A stretch of DNA of 26,104 nt, taken from assembly GCA_004554105.1 (NCBI GenBank), contig SFNW01000010.1, forward strand, positions 1 to 26,104. Direction: 5' to 3'. This DNA comes from Clostridiales bacterium. GTDB lineage: Bacteria; Bacillota; Clostridia; Oscillospirales; CAG-272. The notes beneath the pieces are model-generated. The model was given only the letters and a program-made list of their open reading frames with translations, was not told where the DNA came from and did not search any database. The translations under genes were made by a program, and so were the position numbers. Shown piece after piece: positions 8,496 to 16,294 of the stretch; the stretch's first letter is position 1, and every line of letters begins with the position of its first letter.

Positions 8496-10726
8496 CAGCT
8501 TTTGCCCTCCTGTTCGGACAGAATGCGGTTGCATTCCGCAATCGTTTTCTGAATGACGGCTTCGGTGCAGTCGGGGTTGAAATAGACCGCCTGACGCAGG
8601 GTATAGCCCATGCGGCGGCGCACGGCGGGATTCTGCTCGGTGTTGCCGAAGCACGCATATTCGGGCTTGTTTTCGGCTTTCGGCAGTATGGCTGCGGCAA
8701 AGAGGTCGCGCACCGGCGCATACCGCCCGTCGCGGATTACCTCGCGGAAATAGGTGTTGCGGTGAATTCTTACGCCGCGCGGCGCGTCCCCCTCGACATG
8801 GATCGCGAGCGTTTCGCGAATGTCGGCACTGCTCGCGCCGACAAAGAGCGTGTAATCCCCGCTCGGGGTATAGAAGTCGTCGATTTCGGGCTCAAAATAG
8901 GAGAATACGCGCGCATCGAGCGGGATTTTCACGCGCTTGGCTTCGCCCGGGGCGAGGAAGACCTTGGCGTAGCCGCACAACTCCTTGACGGGGCGCGAAA
9001 CGGCGGGCTTATTCTCCGCCATATAGACCTGCACGGTCTCACCGCCCGCGACCTTGCCGACATTTCTGACGGTGACTTCGACCGCACTCGCGTCGCCCGT
9101 CACGGCTTCGTAGGCAAATTCGGTGTAGGACAGTCCGTGCCCGAACGGGAAGCGGACGGGCAGTTTTTTCTTTTCGTAATAGCGGTAGCCGATGTAAATG
9201 CCCTCGGCGTAGTCGCAGTTGTCGCCCTCGCCGGGGAAATTGAGATAGGACGGTGTGTCCTCAAGCCGCAGCGGGAAGGTCTCGGCAAGCTTGCCGGACG
9301 GATTCGTTTTGCCGAACAGGATTTCCGCAGCCGCCTCCGCCGTCGCTTCGCCGCAGAGGTAGGTGAGCAGAATCGCGTCGGCTTTGTCGGCAAACGGCAG
9401 TTCGACCGGCGAGCCGCAGGTCAGCACGACGACCGTTTTCTTTGCGGCGGCGATGACGGCGTCCGCGAGTTCAAGCTGCTCGGCGGGCAGCTGCATACTC
9501 GTGCGGTCGCGACCCTCTGCCTCAAAAGATTCAGGCAAACCGAGGAAGAGCAGGGCTTTATCGCAGGCTTTTGCCGCCGAGACGGCGGCGTCAATGCCGC
9601 TTTCAAAGGGAATAAACTCAATGGAGTCGCTGTATTTCTTCAGTTCGGCAAGTGCGTTTGTCGCGGCGCTCCCGACGGCGACTTTACTCGAGCCGCTGCC
9701 CTGAATCCGCAGGTTTTCCGCATTGCCGATAACGGCGAGCCGTTCGCCGTGCTTCAGCGGCAGTGCGCCGCCGTTTTTGAGCAGTACCATGCACTCTCTT
9801 GCGCAGCGCAGGGCGTTTTCATGCTGCGCGGCAGGGTCGGGACGCTGCGGCGCAGCGTCCGGCTTGCGGCGCAGCGCAAGCTCGAGAACGCGGCGTGCCG
9901 AGCGGTCGAGAATCTCTTCGGGCAGGTCGCCGCGCGTCACTGCGTCGACAATCATTTGTCTGCCGTTTCCGTGGCTGGTCGGCATTTCGAGGTCAAGCCC
10001 CGCACAGAGCGAGTCAACACGCTCGTTGACCGCCTCCCAGTCGCTCATCACCACGCCCGAATAGCCCCATTTTTTGCGGAGAATGCCGTCGAGCAGCCAT
10101 TCGATCTCGGCGGCGTGCCGCCCGTTGATGCGGTTGTAGGATTCCATGACCGCGTCGGGATTCGACTCGGCAATCGCGATTTCAAAGGCGCGCAGATAGG
10201 TCTCGTGGAGCGGGCGCGGCGCGACGTTTGCCGAGACGGTAAAGCGGCGCGTCTCCTGATTGTTGACGGCGAAGTGCTTGATGCAGCTCCCCACGCCGCA
10301 CGCCTGCATTGCGCCGATATAAGCGGCGGCAAAGCTGCCCGCAAAGTATGGGTCTTCCGAAAAATATTCAAAGTTGCGCCCGCACAGCGGCGAACGCTTC
10401 ATGTTGACGCCCGGTCCGAGCACGACCGAAACGCCCTCGGCTTTCGCTTCGGCGGCAATCGTCTTTGCGGCGAGCGCGGCGACCTCGCGATTCCACGAGG
10501 CGGCAAGTGCCGAGGCGGTCGGCAGGCAGGTCGCGTGTACGGTCGACCACTTGCCGTCGCAAAGCACCATTTTGCGCAGACCGTGCGGTCCGTCGGTCAT
10601 CATCACGCCGTCGACGCCGAGCCGCTCGACGCCGTGCGTGTGCCATGTCCCCTCGCCGTCGCAGAGATTTGCCTTTTCCTCTGTCGTCATTTTGTCTACT
10701 ATTTCTTCTGCTGCCGAATATTTCAT
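8495..10726 (-). CDS. Glycoside hydrolase family 3 (beta-glucosidase-like)
   Basis: The protein has 743 residues with the usual three GH3 parts. An N-terminal barrel carries MMTDGPHGLR, the substrate-binding KHFAVNNQE and the nucleophile motif VVMSDWEAV (Asp229). An alpha/beta sandwich holds the E-A-E-G-R-D-R motif (about 402-407), which contains the probable acid/base Glu. A fibronectin-III-like domain follows PFGHGLSYTEF. There is no signal peptide, so it acts in the cytoplasm on imported oligosaccharides. The sugar (glucoside, xyloside or arabinoside) cannot be fixed from sequence alone. The ATG at 10726 follows AAGGAGC. Its promoter is superimposed on that of the divergent AraC gene, which is its likely regulator. 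It leads a three-gene operon with the six-hairpin protein and the GH43-like/SLH protein. A C-terminal tail of about 90 residues after the Fn3-like domain is unassigned. Confidence 0.95.
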   Translation of the reverse strand: MKYSAAEEIVDKMTTEEKANLCDGEGTWHTHGVERLGVDGVMMTDGPHGLRKMVLCDGKWSTVHATCLPTASALAASWNREVAALAAKTIAAEAKAEGVSVVLGPGVNMKRSPLCGRNFEYFSEDPYFAGSFAAAYIGAMQACGVGSCIKHFAVNNQETRRFTVSANVAPRPLHETYLRAFEIAIAESNPDAVMESYNRINGRHAAEIEWLLDGILRKKWGYSGVVMSDWEAVNERVDSLCAGLDLEMPTSHGNGRQMIVDAVTRGDLPEEILDRSARRVLELALRRKPDAAPQRPDPAAQHENALRCARECMVLLKNGGALPLKHGERLAVIGNAENLRIQGSGSSKVAVGSAATNALAELKKYSDSIEFIPFESGIDAAVSAAKACDKALLFLGLPESFEAEGRDRTSMQLPAEQLELADAVIAAAKKTVVVLTCGSPVELPFADKADAILLTYLCGEATAEAAAEILFGKTNPSGKLAETFPLRLEDTPSYLNFPGEGDNCDYAEGIYIGYRYYEKKKLPVRFPFGHGLSYTEFAYEAVTGDASAVEVTVRNVGKVAGGETVQVYMAENKPAVSRPVKELCGYAKVFLAPGEAKRVKIPLDARVFSYFEPEIDDFYTPSGDYTLFVGASSADIRETLAIHVEGDAPRGVRIHRNTYFREVIRDGRYAPVRDLFAAAILPKAENKPEYACFGNTEQNPAVRRRMGYTLRQAVYFNPDCTEAVIQKTIAECNRILSEQEGKS

Positions 10727-10757
10727 AAAAAAGCTCCTTGAAGTCTTGTGATTACAC

Positions 10758-10786
10758 TTTACATTATAAAGAAAAAGTGGTAAAAT
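10758..10786 (+). promoter_or_regulatory. Promoter of the AraC-type regulator gene
   Basis: TTTACA (10758-10763) and TAAAAT (10781-10786) are 17 bases apart. The start point should be near 10793, leaving a leader of about 80 bases. Its -35 touches the -10 of the GH3 promoter and its -10 overlaps the GH3 -35, so two polymerases could not occupy both at once. Confidence 0.65.
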
Positions 10787-10790
10787 ACAA
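10763..10790 (-). promoter_or_regulatory. Promoter of the GH3 operon
   Basis: On the minus strand, TTGTAT (10785-10790) and a perfect TATAAT (10763-10768) are 16 bases apart. Transcription should start near 10756, about 30 bases before the GH3 ATG. The element lies on top of the AraC promoter on the other strand. Confidence 0.75.
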
Positions 10791-10803
10791 GACAAGAAGG
10801 GAA

Positions 10804-10842
10804 GCTTTTTCGGACAAAAATCACAATGATTTCCCGCTTTTT
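10804..10842. promoter_or_regulatory. Candidate operator in the AraC/GH3 intergenic region
   Basis: A 15-bp palindrome (AAATCA at 10818-10823, CAA, TGATTT at 10827-10832) is flanked by two copies of GCTTTTT (10804-10810 and 10836-10842), 32 bp apart or about three helical turns. It lies about 70 bp upstream of the predicted GH3 start point and inside the AraC leader. That placement suits activation of GH3 and feedback on the AraC gene. The binding protein is inferred. Confidence 0.35.
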
Positions 10843-10871
10843 ACAGATTGCACAAAAAGGGAGGCGAACTT

Positions 10872-11696
10872 TTGGAGATTGCTTACGAAGACCGCGTGGA
10901 CGTGCTGCAGCTCTGGACGCGTCACTCGCTGGAGTTTATTCCGCATTTTCACGACAGCTTTGAAATCGTCTGTTTGCTTGACGGCAGCACCGACATGATG
11001 ATCGGCGGCGAGCATTTTACGCTGTCGGCGGGCGACCTTGCCGTTGCAATGCCGAACACCATACACGGCTATTTCCGCGATAACAATGTCGACGCCTATC
11101 TGCTGATTGTGCCGCGCCGCTATGCGGAGGCGTATACCGCTCTGCTCGAAACCCATACGGTGGCGACGCCTGTCGTCCGCGCCGAACAGCAGAATCGCCG
11201 GCTGATGGAACTCATCGAAGAAATTGTTCGCACGCGCCGCTCGGCAAGCCCCTATCGCAGGGAAATGATTTGCGGCTGTTTCACGGTGCTGTTCGGCGAA
11301 ATCTTTTCCTACACCGGTATGCGGGAGAGCCAAAAGCTGCCCGCCGAAATCGAGCGGCGGCTGATTGCCTATTGCCTTGACAACTACGCGCGGGAAATCA
11401 GCCTAGACACGCTTTCTTCGGCTTTGCACATCAGCCGAAGCTACATTTCCTACATATTTTCCAATAAGCTGCACGTCAGTCTGCCCGATTTTCTCGGCTC
11501 GCTCCGCATTGCGGAGGCAAAGCGGCAGATCGAGCGGGGGGCGAGCGTGACCGAGGCGGCGTTTGCCGCCGGATTTTCCTCGATTCGCACGTTTAATCGG
11601 CACTTTTTCAAGGTGAGCGGCATGACACCGCGCGATTATAAAAAGACGATGACCGAGCAAAATAACGCCGTGCCGGCGACCGAAAATAACGTATGA
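10872..11696 (+). CDS. AraC-family transcriptional regulator
   Basis: The protein has 274 residues when started at the TTG at 10872. This start is chosen because GGGAGG lies seven bases before it; a TTG eight codons earlier (10848) has no ribosome site. Residues about 7-90 form a cupin-type sugar-sensing domain with the metal-site-like IPHFHDSFEIVCLLDG and an AMPNTIHGY strand. Residues about 165-265 hold two helix-turn-helix motifs: ISLDTLSSALHISRSYISYIF and then VTEAAFAAGFSSIRTFNRHFFKVSGMTPRDY, the AraC signature. It lies between the divergent GH3 operon and the large GH43-like/SLH gene downstream, so it probably switches both on when a sugar is bound. The short tail after PRDYKKT is polar and looks disordered. 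Confidence 0.93.
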   Translation: MEIAYEDRVDVLQLWTRHSLEFIPHFHDSFEIVCLLDGSTDMMIGGEHFTLSAGDLAVAMPNTIHGYFRDNNVDAYLLIVPRRYAEAYTALLETHTVATPVVRAEQQNRRLMELIEEIVRTRRSASPYRREMICGCFTVLFGEIFSYTGMRESQKLPAEIERRLIAYCLDNYAREISLDTLSSALHISRSYISYIFSNKLHVSLPDFLGSLRIAEAKRQIERGASVTEAAFAAGFSSIRTFNRHFFKVSGMTPRDYKKTMTEQNNAVPATENNV

Positions 11697-11730
11697 CAAA
11701 GAATTTTCGGGTTTTCAAAAAATCTTTGCG

Positions 11731-11759
11731 TTGCGGCGCTTTTGTCGCTGTGTTAAAAT
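11731..11759 (+). promoter_or_regulatory. Promoter of the large GH43-like/SLH gene
   Basis: TTGCGG (11731-11736) and TAAAAT (11754-11759) are 17 bases apart in the 103-base gap after the AraC gene. The start point would fall about 35 bases before the ATG at 11800. No clear terminator separates this promoter from the AraC gene, so some read-through is likely. Confidence 0.6.
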
Positions 11760-11799
11760 GTGAATACAACCAAAAAACTCTTGAGGGGAGAATGGATTT

Positions 11800-14700
11800 A
11801 TGCAAGAAACGACTAAAAAAACGAGTCTCCGGTTCTTGTCCGTACTGATGGCAGTTCTGATGCTGCTGTCTCTTTCGGCGGTTTTTCCGGGCGTCTCGGC
11901 GGCGGACGGCGACGAATACTATTACGTCAACTCCGAAACCGGCGACGACACCGCAAACGGCAGAACCGCAAAGACGGCGGTCAAGACATTTACCCGTGCC
12001 TGCAATCTGGCGCGTAAAACGGGCGGTACCGTCGTTATTACGAACGAGTATCACTTCCCGTCCACGGTCTATGAGGTAGAGCACGAGTCTATCCCGTTCA
12101 CCGTCACGACGAACGACGGCGAGGTCGACTACGGCGCGCAGGGCGCGAAGATTGTCTTCGGCAAGGCGCTCCGCTATGTCCTGAAGGGCGATACGACCTT
12201 TGAAAATGTGACGATCGAATTCGGCAGTACGCTCAACTTCGTCGCACAGTACAATCACATCACCTTCGGTGAGGGCGTTGTGACGAAGGACCTCAACGAA
12301 GGGACAGAGGGCATCTATGTTGTCGGCGGCTATCAGAGCCCCGAGGACACGGTCGACACCTCGCTCGACTCGCACATCACGATTAAGAGCGGCACATTCC
12401 ACATCGTTGCGGGCGGTACGCGTCAGAAGGGCGCGAACGCGGTCGGCGGCATTACATACACCGGCACGCACAACATCGAGGTCAGCGGCGGCAAAATTAA
12501 CCGCCTGTACGGCGGCTCGATTCAGCACCAGATCGCGACCAAAACCAACATTACCGTCAGCGGCGGCGAGATTAACGAATTGTATGCCGCAGGCGATATG
12601 ACCCGCCGTATCGAGGACTATGCAAACATCGTTCTCTCAGGCGGTAAGGTCAACTCGCTGAATGTCAACAACGTGATCGGTACGGCAAACGTCACGCTCG
12701 CGGGCGCGGAAGTCGGCACGGCGACGGTCTCCTACTATAACGAGCTTCTGGAGAAAAGCGCGACAACGGCAAACAAGCCGAAGACGCTTTACTACGACGC
12801 GCATTACTACACGCCCGAGCAGATTGCTTCGCTCGGTGCGGCGTTTACCAAGGTTGAAAATATCACCAGCGTTTACGCCAAGGAAGGCGCGACCGGCGAC
12901 GGTCTCAGCATGAGCAGCCCCGCTTCGTTTGAAGCCGCAATCAAGACGGCGGGCGAAACGCAGGGCAATGTCGTTGTCATCGGCACAATTTCGCTCTCGA
13001 ACTTCACCGAAGCCGCGCATACCGACAAGATTGTCGTCAAGGGCGCGGACGAAAGTGCCAAACTGAAAATCAGCGGCACCTACACGCTCGGCGGCAGCAC
13101 CGCGTTTGAGTCGATTTCGCTCGACTGCGGAACGGCTGTTTTCAATGCGGATAAGGGCATGCTGACCGTAGCGGAAGACGTTAAGGTCAGCGGCAAGGCG
13201 GACATTGTCGGCTCGGCTTCGCTCCATGCAGGCACGTTCGGCAAGGTAACCGGCGGCGCGGCGGATATGACCGTTATCGTCGGCAATGCCGAGGTCGATT
13301 CGATTACCGGCGGCACGACCGCGGCAAAAATCGAAGTCAACGGCGGCAAGGTCGGCAAAGTTATGTCGACCGACACGACGATTGCTTCCTTTGATTTGTC
13401 GATAAGCGGCGGCAGCATCGGCAGCGTAACCTTTAATGGCATCACCGGCAAACTGAATATGCTGCTCTACGGCGGCAGTGTCGGCACATGGGCGGTTTCG
13501 GGACAGAATGTCAAGGGCACGCTCGGTCTCGACGAAAAGGCTTACAAACTGTCCGACCTCGGAGAAGCGGCAGACCTCTTTGCGGTTTCCTCCGACCGAG
13601 TCTTCTTCCTCTGCGACAGCGGTAAGGGCAACGGCGCGAGCGTCACTGCGGCAAGCAACTCCATGGTCGACGCGTATGCCGCGCTGGCAAACGGCGGTAC
13701 GCTGGTTGTCTGCGGCGAGTACACCATCAAGGAAGCCTTCATCAACCACTACAACACCGGCAAGATTACGATTACCTCGGTCTACGACGGCGTTGACTAC
13801 AGAACGGCTGCCGACGCGAAGATCGTCTTTAAGGCGAACTACTACTGCGGCGGCGAAACCGAGTTTAACAACATTCTTCTCTCCAACCAAAAGAACTACG
13901 GCGGCATTTACGCCAATGTGAACAAGCTCGTCATCGGCGAGGGCGTCGCGTGCGAATACGTCGGCGCGGTCAAGACCTACCCCAGCATTCAGGGCGGTAC
14001 AAACCTCGACATTGAAATCACCGATACCGAGAAGGCGCAGACTGCCGACGTCACGATTAACAGCGGTACATGGCAGCGCGTTCGCGGCGGCAGCGCGGCG
14101 GGCGGCTACAACGAGTTTGACATCAAGATGACCGTAAACGGCGGTACCTTTATGGAAAGACTCGTTCTCCTCTCCGCAAATACGCATACCGGCAATGCGG
14201 ACGTCACGATTAACGGCGGTACGTTCTACGGCGGCATTTATGCGTCCACCATGGAGCAGGACGACCAGACGGTCGACGGCAAAATTACGCTGACCTTCAA
14301 CGGCGGTACGCCCTATGCGGTTATCGGTGCGGCATGGAAGAATGTCGGCACTTACAAGGGCAGTTTTGACCTTTACGTCAACGGCGGCGAGTTCGGTCAC
14401 ATCACCGACATCGTCGGCACGGCAAAGCTGTCGAACAGCACGATGACAAGCACCCTGCACACCGGCGAGGGCGTCGCGCTTGACGCGAAGGTCACCGGCA
14501 CGATGACCTTCTCAAACCCGATTCGCGGGAACGGCGCCGACCCGTGGCTCTTCTTCCACGACGGCAACTACTATTACATCGCAACGGGCGGCTCCTCGCT
14601 TGTCCTCTACAAGGCGGCAAACATCGGCGACCTGCCCACGACCACCGGCACGACAATCTACAAGCCCGAAGGCGGGCATGAGTGGTCGAAGAACCTCTGG

Positions 14701-16158
14701 TCGCCCGAAATTCATTATTATACCGATGAAGAAATCGGCGCGGGCAACGGCGGCTGGTACTGCTACATCGCCTGCGACGACGGCGCTAACGTCAACCACC
14801 GTATGTACGTTATCAAGTGCCTGGACGGCGACAACCTGCTCGGACGCTGGGGCAACCCCGTGACCGGCGAGGTCAACGTGCCGCAGAAGATCGAAGCAAA
14901 GGATATCCCGAACTTCGACAATCTCTGGGCGGCAGGTCAGACCGACATTCGGATTAACGGCAAACTCTATATGATGTATGTTACCGAATCGGGACGTGAC
15001 ACGGCGGACTTCTATCAGACCATCAACATTATCGCAATGACCAACCCCTGGACGCTGACCGGTGAGTCGAAGGTCATCTGCAAGCCCGACTACGCTTGGG
15101 AAATGGGCGGCGCGGCATACAATGCCTCGACCGGCAAGTCCTATCCGAAGGTTGTTGAGGGCGGCACGGCGGTCTACGGCAGCGACGGCTCGGTTTACAT
15201 CGTCTACTCGGGCAGCGGCTACTGGACGACCGAATACAAGCTCGGTCAGCTCAAGTATCTCGGCGGCGACCCGCTGGACATCAACAACTGGGAAAAGCTC
15301 CCGACGTCGATTTTCTCGAAGTCGGATAAGCTCAACGGCTGCGGCCACGCTTCCTATGTCACCGATACCGACGGGCAGGGCTGGATTTGCTACCACGCAT
15401 ATCCCGGTAAGGATACGCAGAGCGGCAGAAACGCTTATGTTGAGCCTTACAAGGCTGACGCAAACGGCGTTGTCATCGGCAACGGCTCGACGCACCCCGA
15501 AGACCCCGCAAAGGTCTACACCGTCAACATCAACTCCACGCCGCTCGGCGAGAGAATCGAAGACAACTCGTTCCATGCAATTCAGGAAGGCACCGGCAAG
15601 TTTGCGTTTACCCGTGCGTATGAGGACAACTTCACCGACGTAACGACGGCGCACTGGTTCTACACCTTCGTGCGCGACGCTTACCGCATCGGGCTTGCAA
15701 ACGGTACGTCCAAGACCAAGTTCTCGCCCGACATGACCTTTACGGTTGCACAGGCGATTACTGCGGCGGCGAATATCCACAGCATTTACAACGGCAAGAC
15801 AATCAATACCGCAGGTGCGGCAAAGTGGTATGACCCCTATGTCAACTACTGCATCGAAAACGGCATTATCAAGGCGGGGCAGTTCACGAATTTCGACGCG
15901 AACATTACCCGCGGCGATATGGCGATTGTCTTTGCAAACATTCTGCCCGACAGTGAGTATACCGCTGTCCGCAGCGGCTCGAATCCCGATGTAACAAGCG
16001 GCATGGCTTGCTACGGCGCGGTTCAGAAGCTTTACAACGCGGGCATCGTCGGCGGCGATGCCGGAACCGGCAACTTCCGCCCGAATGACAGCATCAAGCG
16101 TTCCGAGGCGTGCGTCATCTTCACGCGCATCGCCCTCACGAGCGCAAGAGCAAAATAA
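11800..16158 (+). CDS. Secreted beta-helix-like/GH43-like/SLH surface protein, three modules
   Basis: This 1452-residue paralogue of the minus-strand SLH protein starts at an ATG preceded by GAGGGGAG, with a signal peptide cleaved near VSAA (residue 35). Three copies of the beta-helix-like module follow, at about 38-315, 355-575 and 598-880. Each opens with a cap (YYVNSETGDD, VYAKEGATGD, VFFLCDSGKG) and carries five or six repeats such as VTINGGTFYG. Residues about 905-1250 are a GH43-like propeller with GADPW (Asp914), VVEGG (Glu1120) and GCGHAS (His1183). The family's WAID line reads WAAG, so the middle Asp appears replaced by Gly1046. Three SLH repeats fill about 1277-1443. The likely role is binding or cleaving a plant or mucosal glycan at the cell surface. 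It is a single gene with its own promoter and a strong terminator. Confidence 0.88.
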   Translation: MQETTKKTSLRFLSVLMAVLMLLSLSAVFPGVSAADGDEYYYVNSETGDDTANGRTAKTAVKTFTRACNLARKTGGTVVITNEYHFPSTVYEVEHESIPFTVTTNDGEVDYGAQGAKIVFGKALRYVLKGDTTFENVTIEFGSTLNFVAQYNHITFGEGVVTKDLNEGTEGIYVVGGYQSPEDTVDTSLDSHITIKSGTFHIVAGGTRQKGANAVGGITYTGTHNIEVSGGKINRLYGGSIQHQIATKTNITVSGGEINELYAAGDMTRRIEDYANIVLSGGKVNSLNVNNVIGTANVTLAGAEVGTATVSYYNELLEKSATTANKPKTLYYDAHYYTPEQIASLGAAFTKVENITSVYAKEGATGDGLSMSSPASFEAAIKTAGETQGNVVVIGTISLSNFTEAAHTDKIVVKGADESAKLKISGTYTLGGSTAFESISLDCGTAVFNADKGMLTVAEDVKVSGKADIVGSASLHAGTFGKVTGGAADMTVIVGNAEVDSITGGTTAAKIEVNGGKVGKVMSTDTTIASFDLSISGGSIGSVTFNGITGKLNMLLYGGSVGTWAVSGQNVKGTLGLDEKAYKLSDLGEAADLFAVSSDRVFFLCDSGKGNGASVTAASNSMVDAYAALANGGTLVVCGEYTIKEAFINHYNTGKITITSVYDGVDYRTAADAKIVFKANYYCGGETEFNNILLSNQKNYGGIYANVNKLVIGEGVACEYVGAVKTYPSIQGGTNLDIEITDTEKAQTADVTINSGTWQRVRGGSAAGGYNEFDIKMTVNGGTFMERLVLLSANTHTGNADVTINGGTFYGGIYASTMEQDDQTVDGKITLTFNGGTPYAVIGAAWKNVGTYKGSFDLYVNGGEFGHITDIVGTAKLSNSTMTSTLHTGEGVALDAKVTGTMTFSNPIRGNGADPWLFFHDGNYYYIATGGSSLVLYKAANIGDLPTTTGTTIYKPEGGHEWSKNLWSPEIHYYTDEEIGAGNGGWYCYIACDDGANVNHRMYVIKCLDGDNLLGRWGNPVTGEVNVPQKIEAKDIPNFDNLWAAGQTDIRINGKLYMMYVTESGRDTADFYQTINIIAMTNPWTLTGESKVICKPDYAWEMGGAAYNASTGKSYPKVVEGGTAVYGSDGSVYIVYSGSGYWTTEYKLGQLKYLGGDPLDINNWEKLPTSIFSKSDKLNGCGHASYVTDTDGQGWICYHAYPGKDTQSGRNAYVEPYKADANGVVIGNGSTHPEDPAKVYTVNINSTPLGERIEDNSFHAIQEGTGKFAFTRAYEDNFTDVTTAHWFYTFVRDAYRIGLANGTSKTKFSPDMTFTVAQAITAAANIHSIYNGKTINTAGAAKWYDPYVNYCIENGIIKAGQFTNFDANITRGDMAIVFANILPDSEYTAVRSGSNPDVTSGMACYGAVQKLYNAGIVGGDAGTGNFRPNDSIKRSEACVIFTRIALTSARAK
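15632..16155 (+). repeat. SLH-coding segment forming a long inverted homology with 2918-3445
   Basis: The SLH parts of the two large paralogues lie in opposite orientation and remain clearly alike at the DNA level. For example, a 19-base identity (GACCAAGTTCTCGCCCGAC) occurs at 15714-15732 and, on the other strand, at 3344-3362. By eye the similarity over the sampled stretches is roughly 80 percent. The pair brackets the whole glycan locus. Confidence 0.7.
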
Positions 16159-16174
16159 ATCGTTCTCCTAAACG

Positions 16175-16206
16175 AAAAAACGGCACGGTTTCCCGTGCCG
16201 TTTTTT
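16175..16206 (+). terminator. Intrinsic terminator after the large GH43-like/SLH gene
   Basis: A perfect 14-bp stem (16175-16188 with 16193-16206) has a TTTC loop and ends in six T's. It begins 16 bases after the stop codon. Confidence 0.93.
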
Positions 16207-16208
16207 CA

Positions 16209-16243
16209 TGCCGAAAATCTCAGCCTGCTCTTGATTTTCGGCA
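16209..16243. promoter_or_regulatory. Inverted repeat upstream of the DtxR-type gene
   Basis: The arms TGCCGAAAATC (16209-16219) and GATTTTCGGCA (16233-16243) are perfectly complementary over 11 bp with a 13-base spacer. The right arm covers the -35 region of the DtxR-type gene, and no T run follows. A protein-binding site, possibly for autoregulation, is more likely than a terminator. Confidence 0.4.
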
Positions 16244-16262
16244 GCCAAAGTGTTACTATAAT
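16231..16262 (+). promoter_or_regulatory. Promoter of the DtxR-type regulator
   Basis: A perfect TATAAT lies at 16257-16262, about 33 bases before the start codon. The -35 is unclear: TTGATT (16231-16236) would need a 20-base spacer. A weak -35 overlapped by an inverted repeat suggests a regulated promoter. Confidence 0.5.
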
Positions 16263-16294
16263 ATCAATCAGTGCTGTTGAACGGAGGAAGGATT

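Noticed and set aside
8483..10741. 752-codon open frame on the strand opposite GH3
   Set aside because: The GH3 frame has all family motifs. The antisense frame shows no domain pattern and no ribosome site, and arises from GC-biased third positions.
11697..11728. Possible terminator after the AraC gene (CAAAGA with TCTTTG)
   Set aside because: The stem is short and imperfect, with a 20-base interior and no T run. It is not convincing as a terminator.
12637..14460. 607-codon open frame opposite the large GH43-like/SLH gene
   Set aside because: It is a shadow of a Gly/Thr/Val-rich repetitive coding region, and its low-complexity translation has no recognisable fold.
11800..14460. Regular Gly-rich coding repeats, considered as a CRISPR or DNA tandem array
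   Set aside because: The repeats are protein-level motifs with variable spacing and diverged DNA, wholly within one reading frame.
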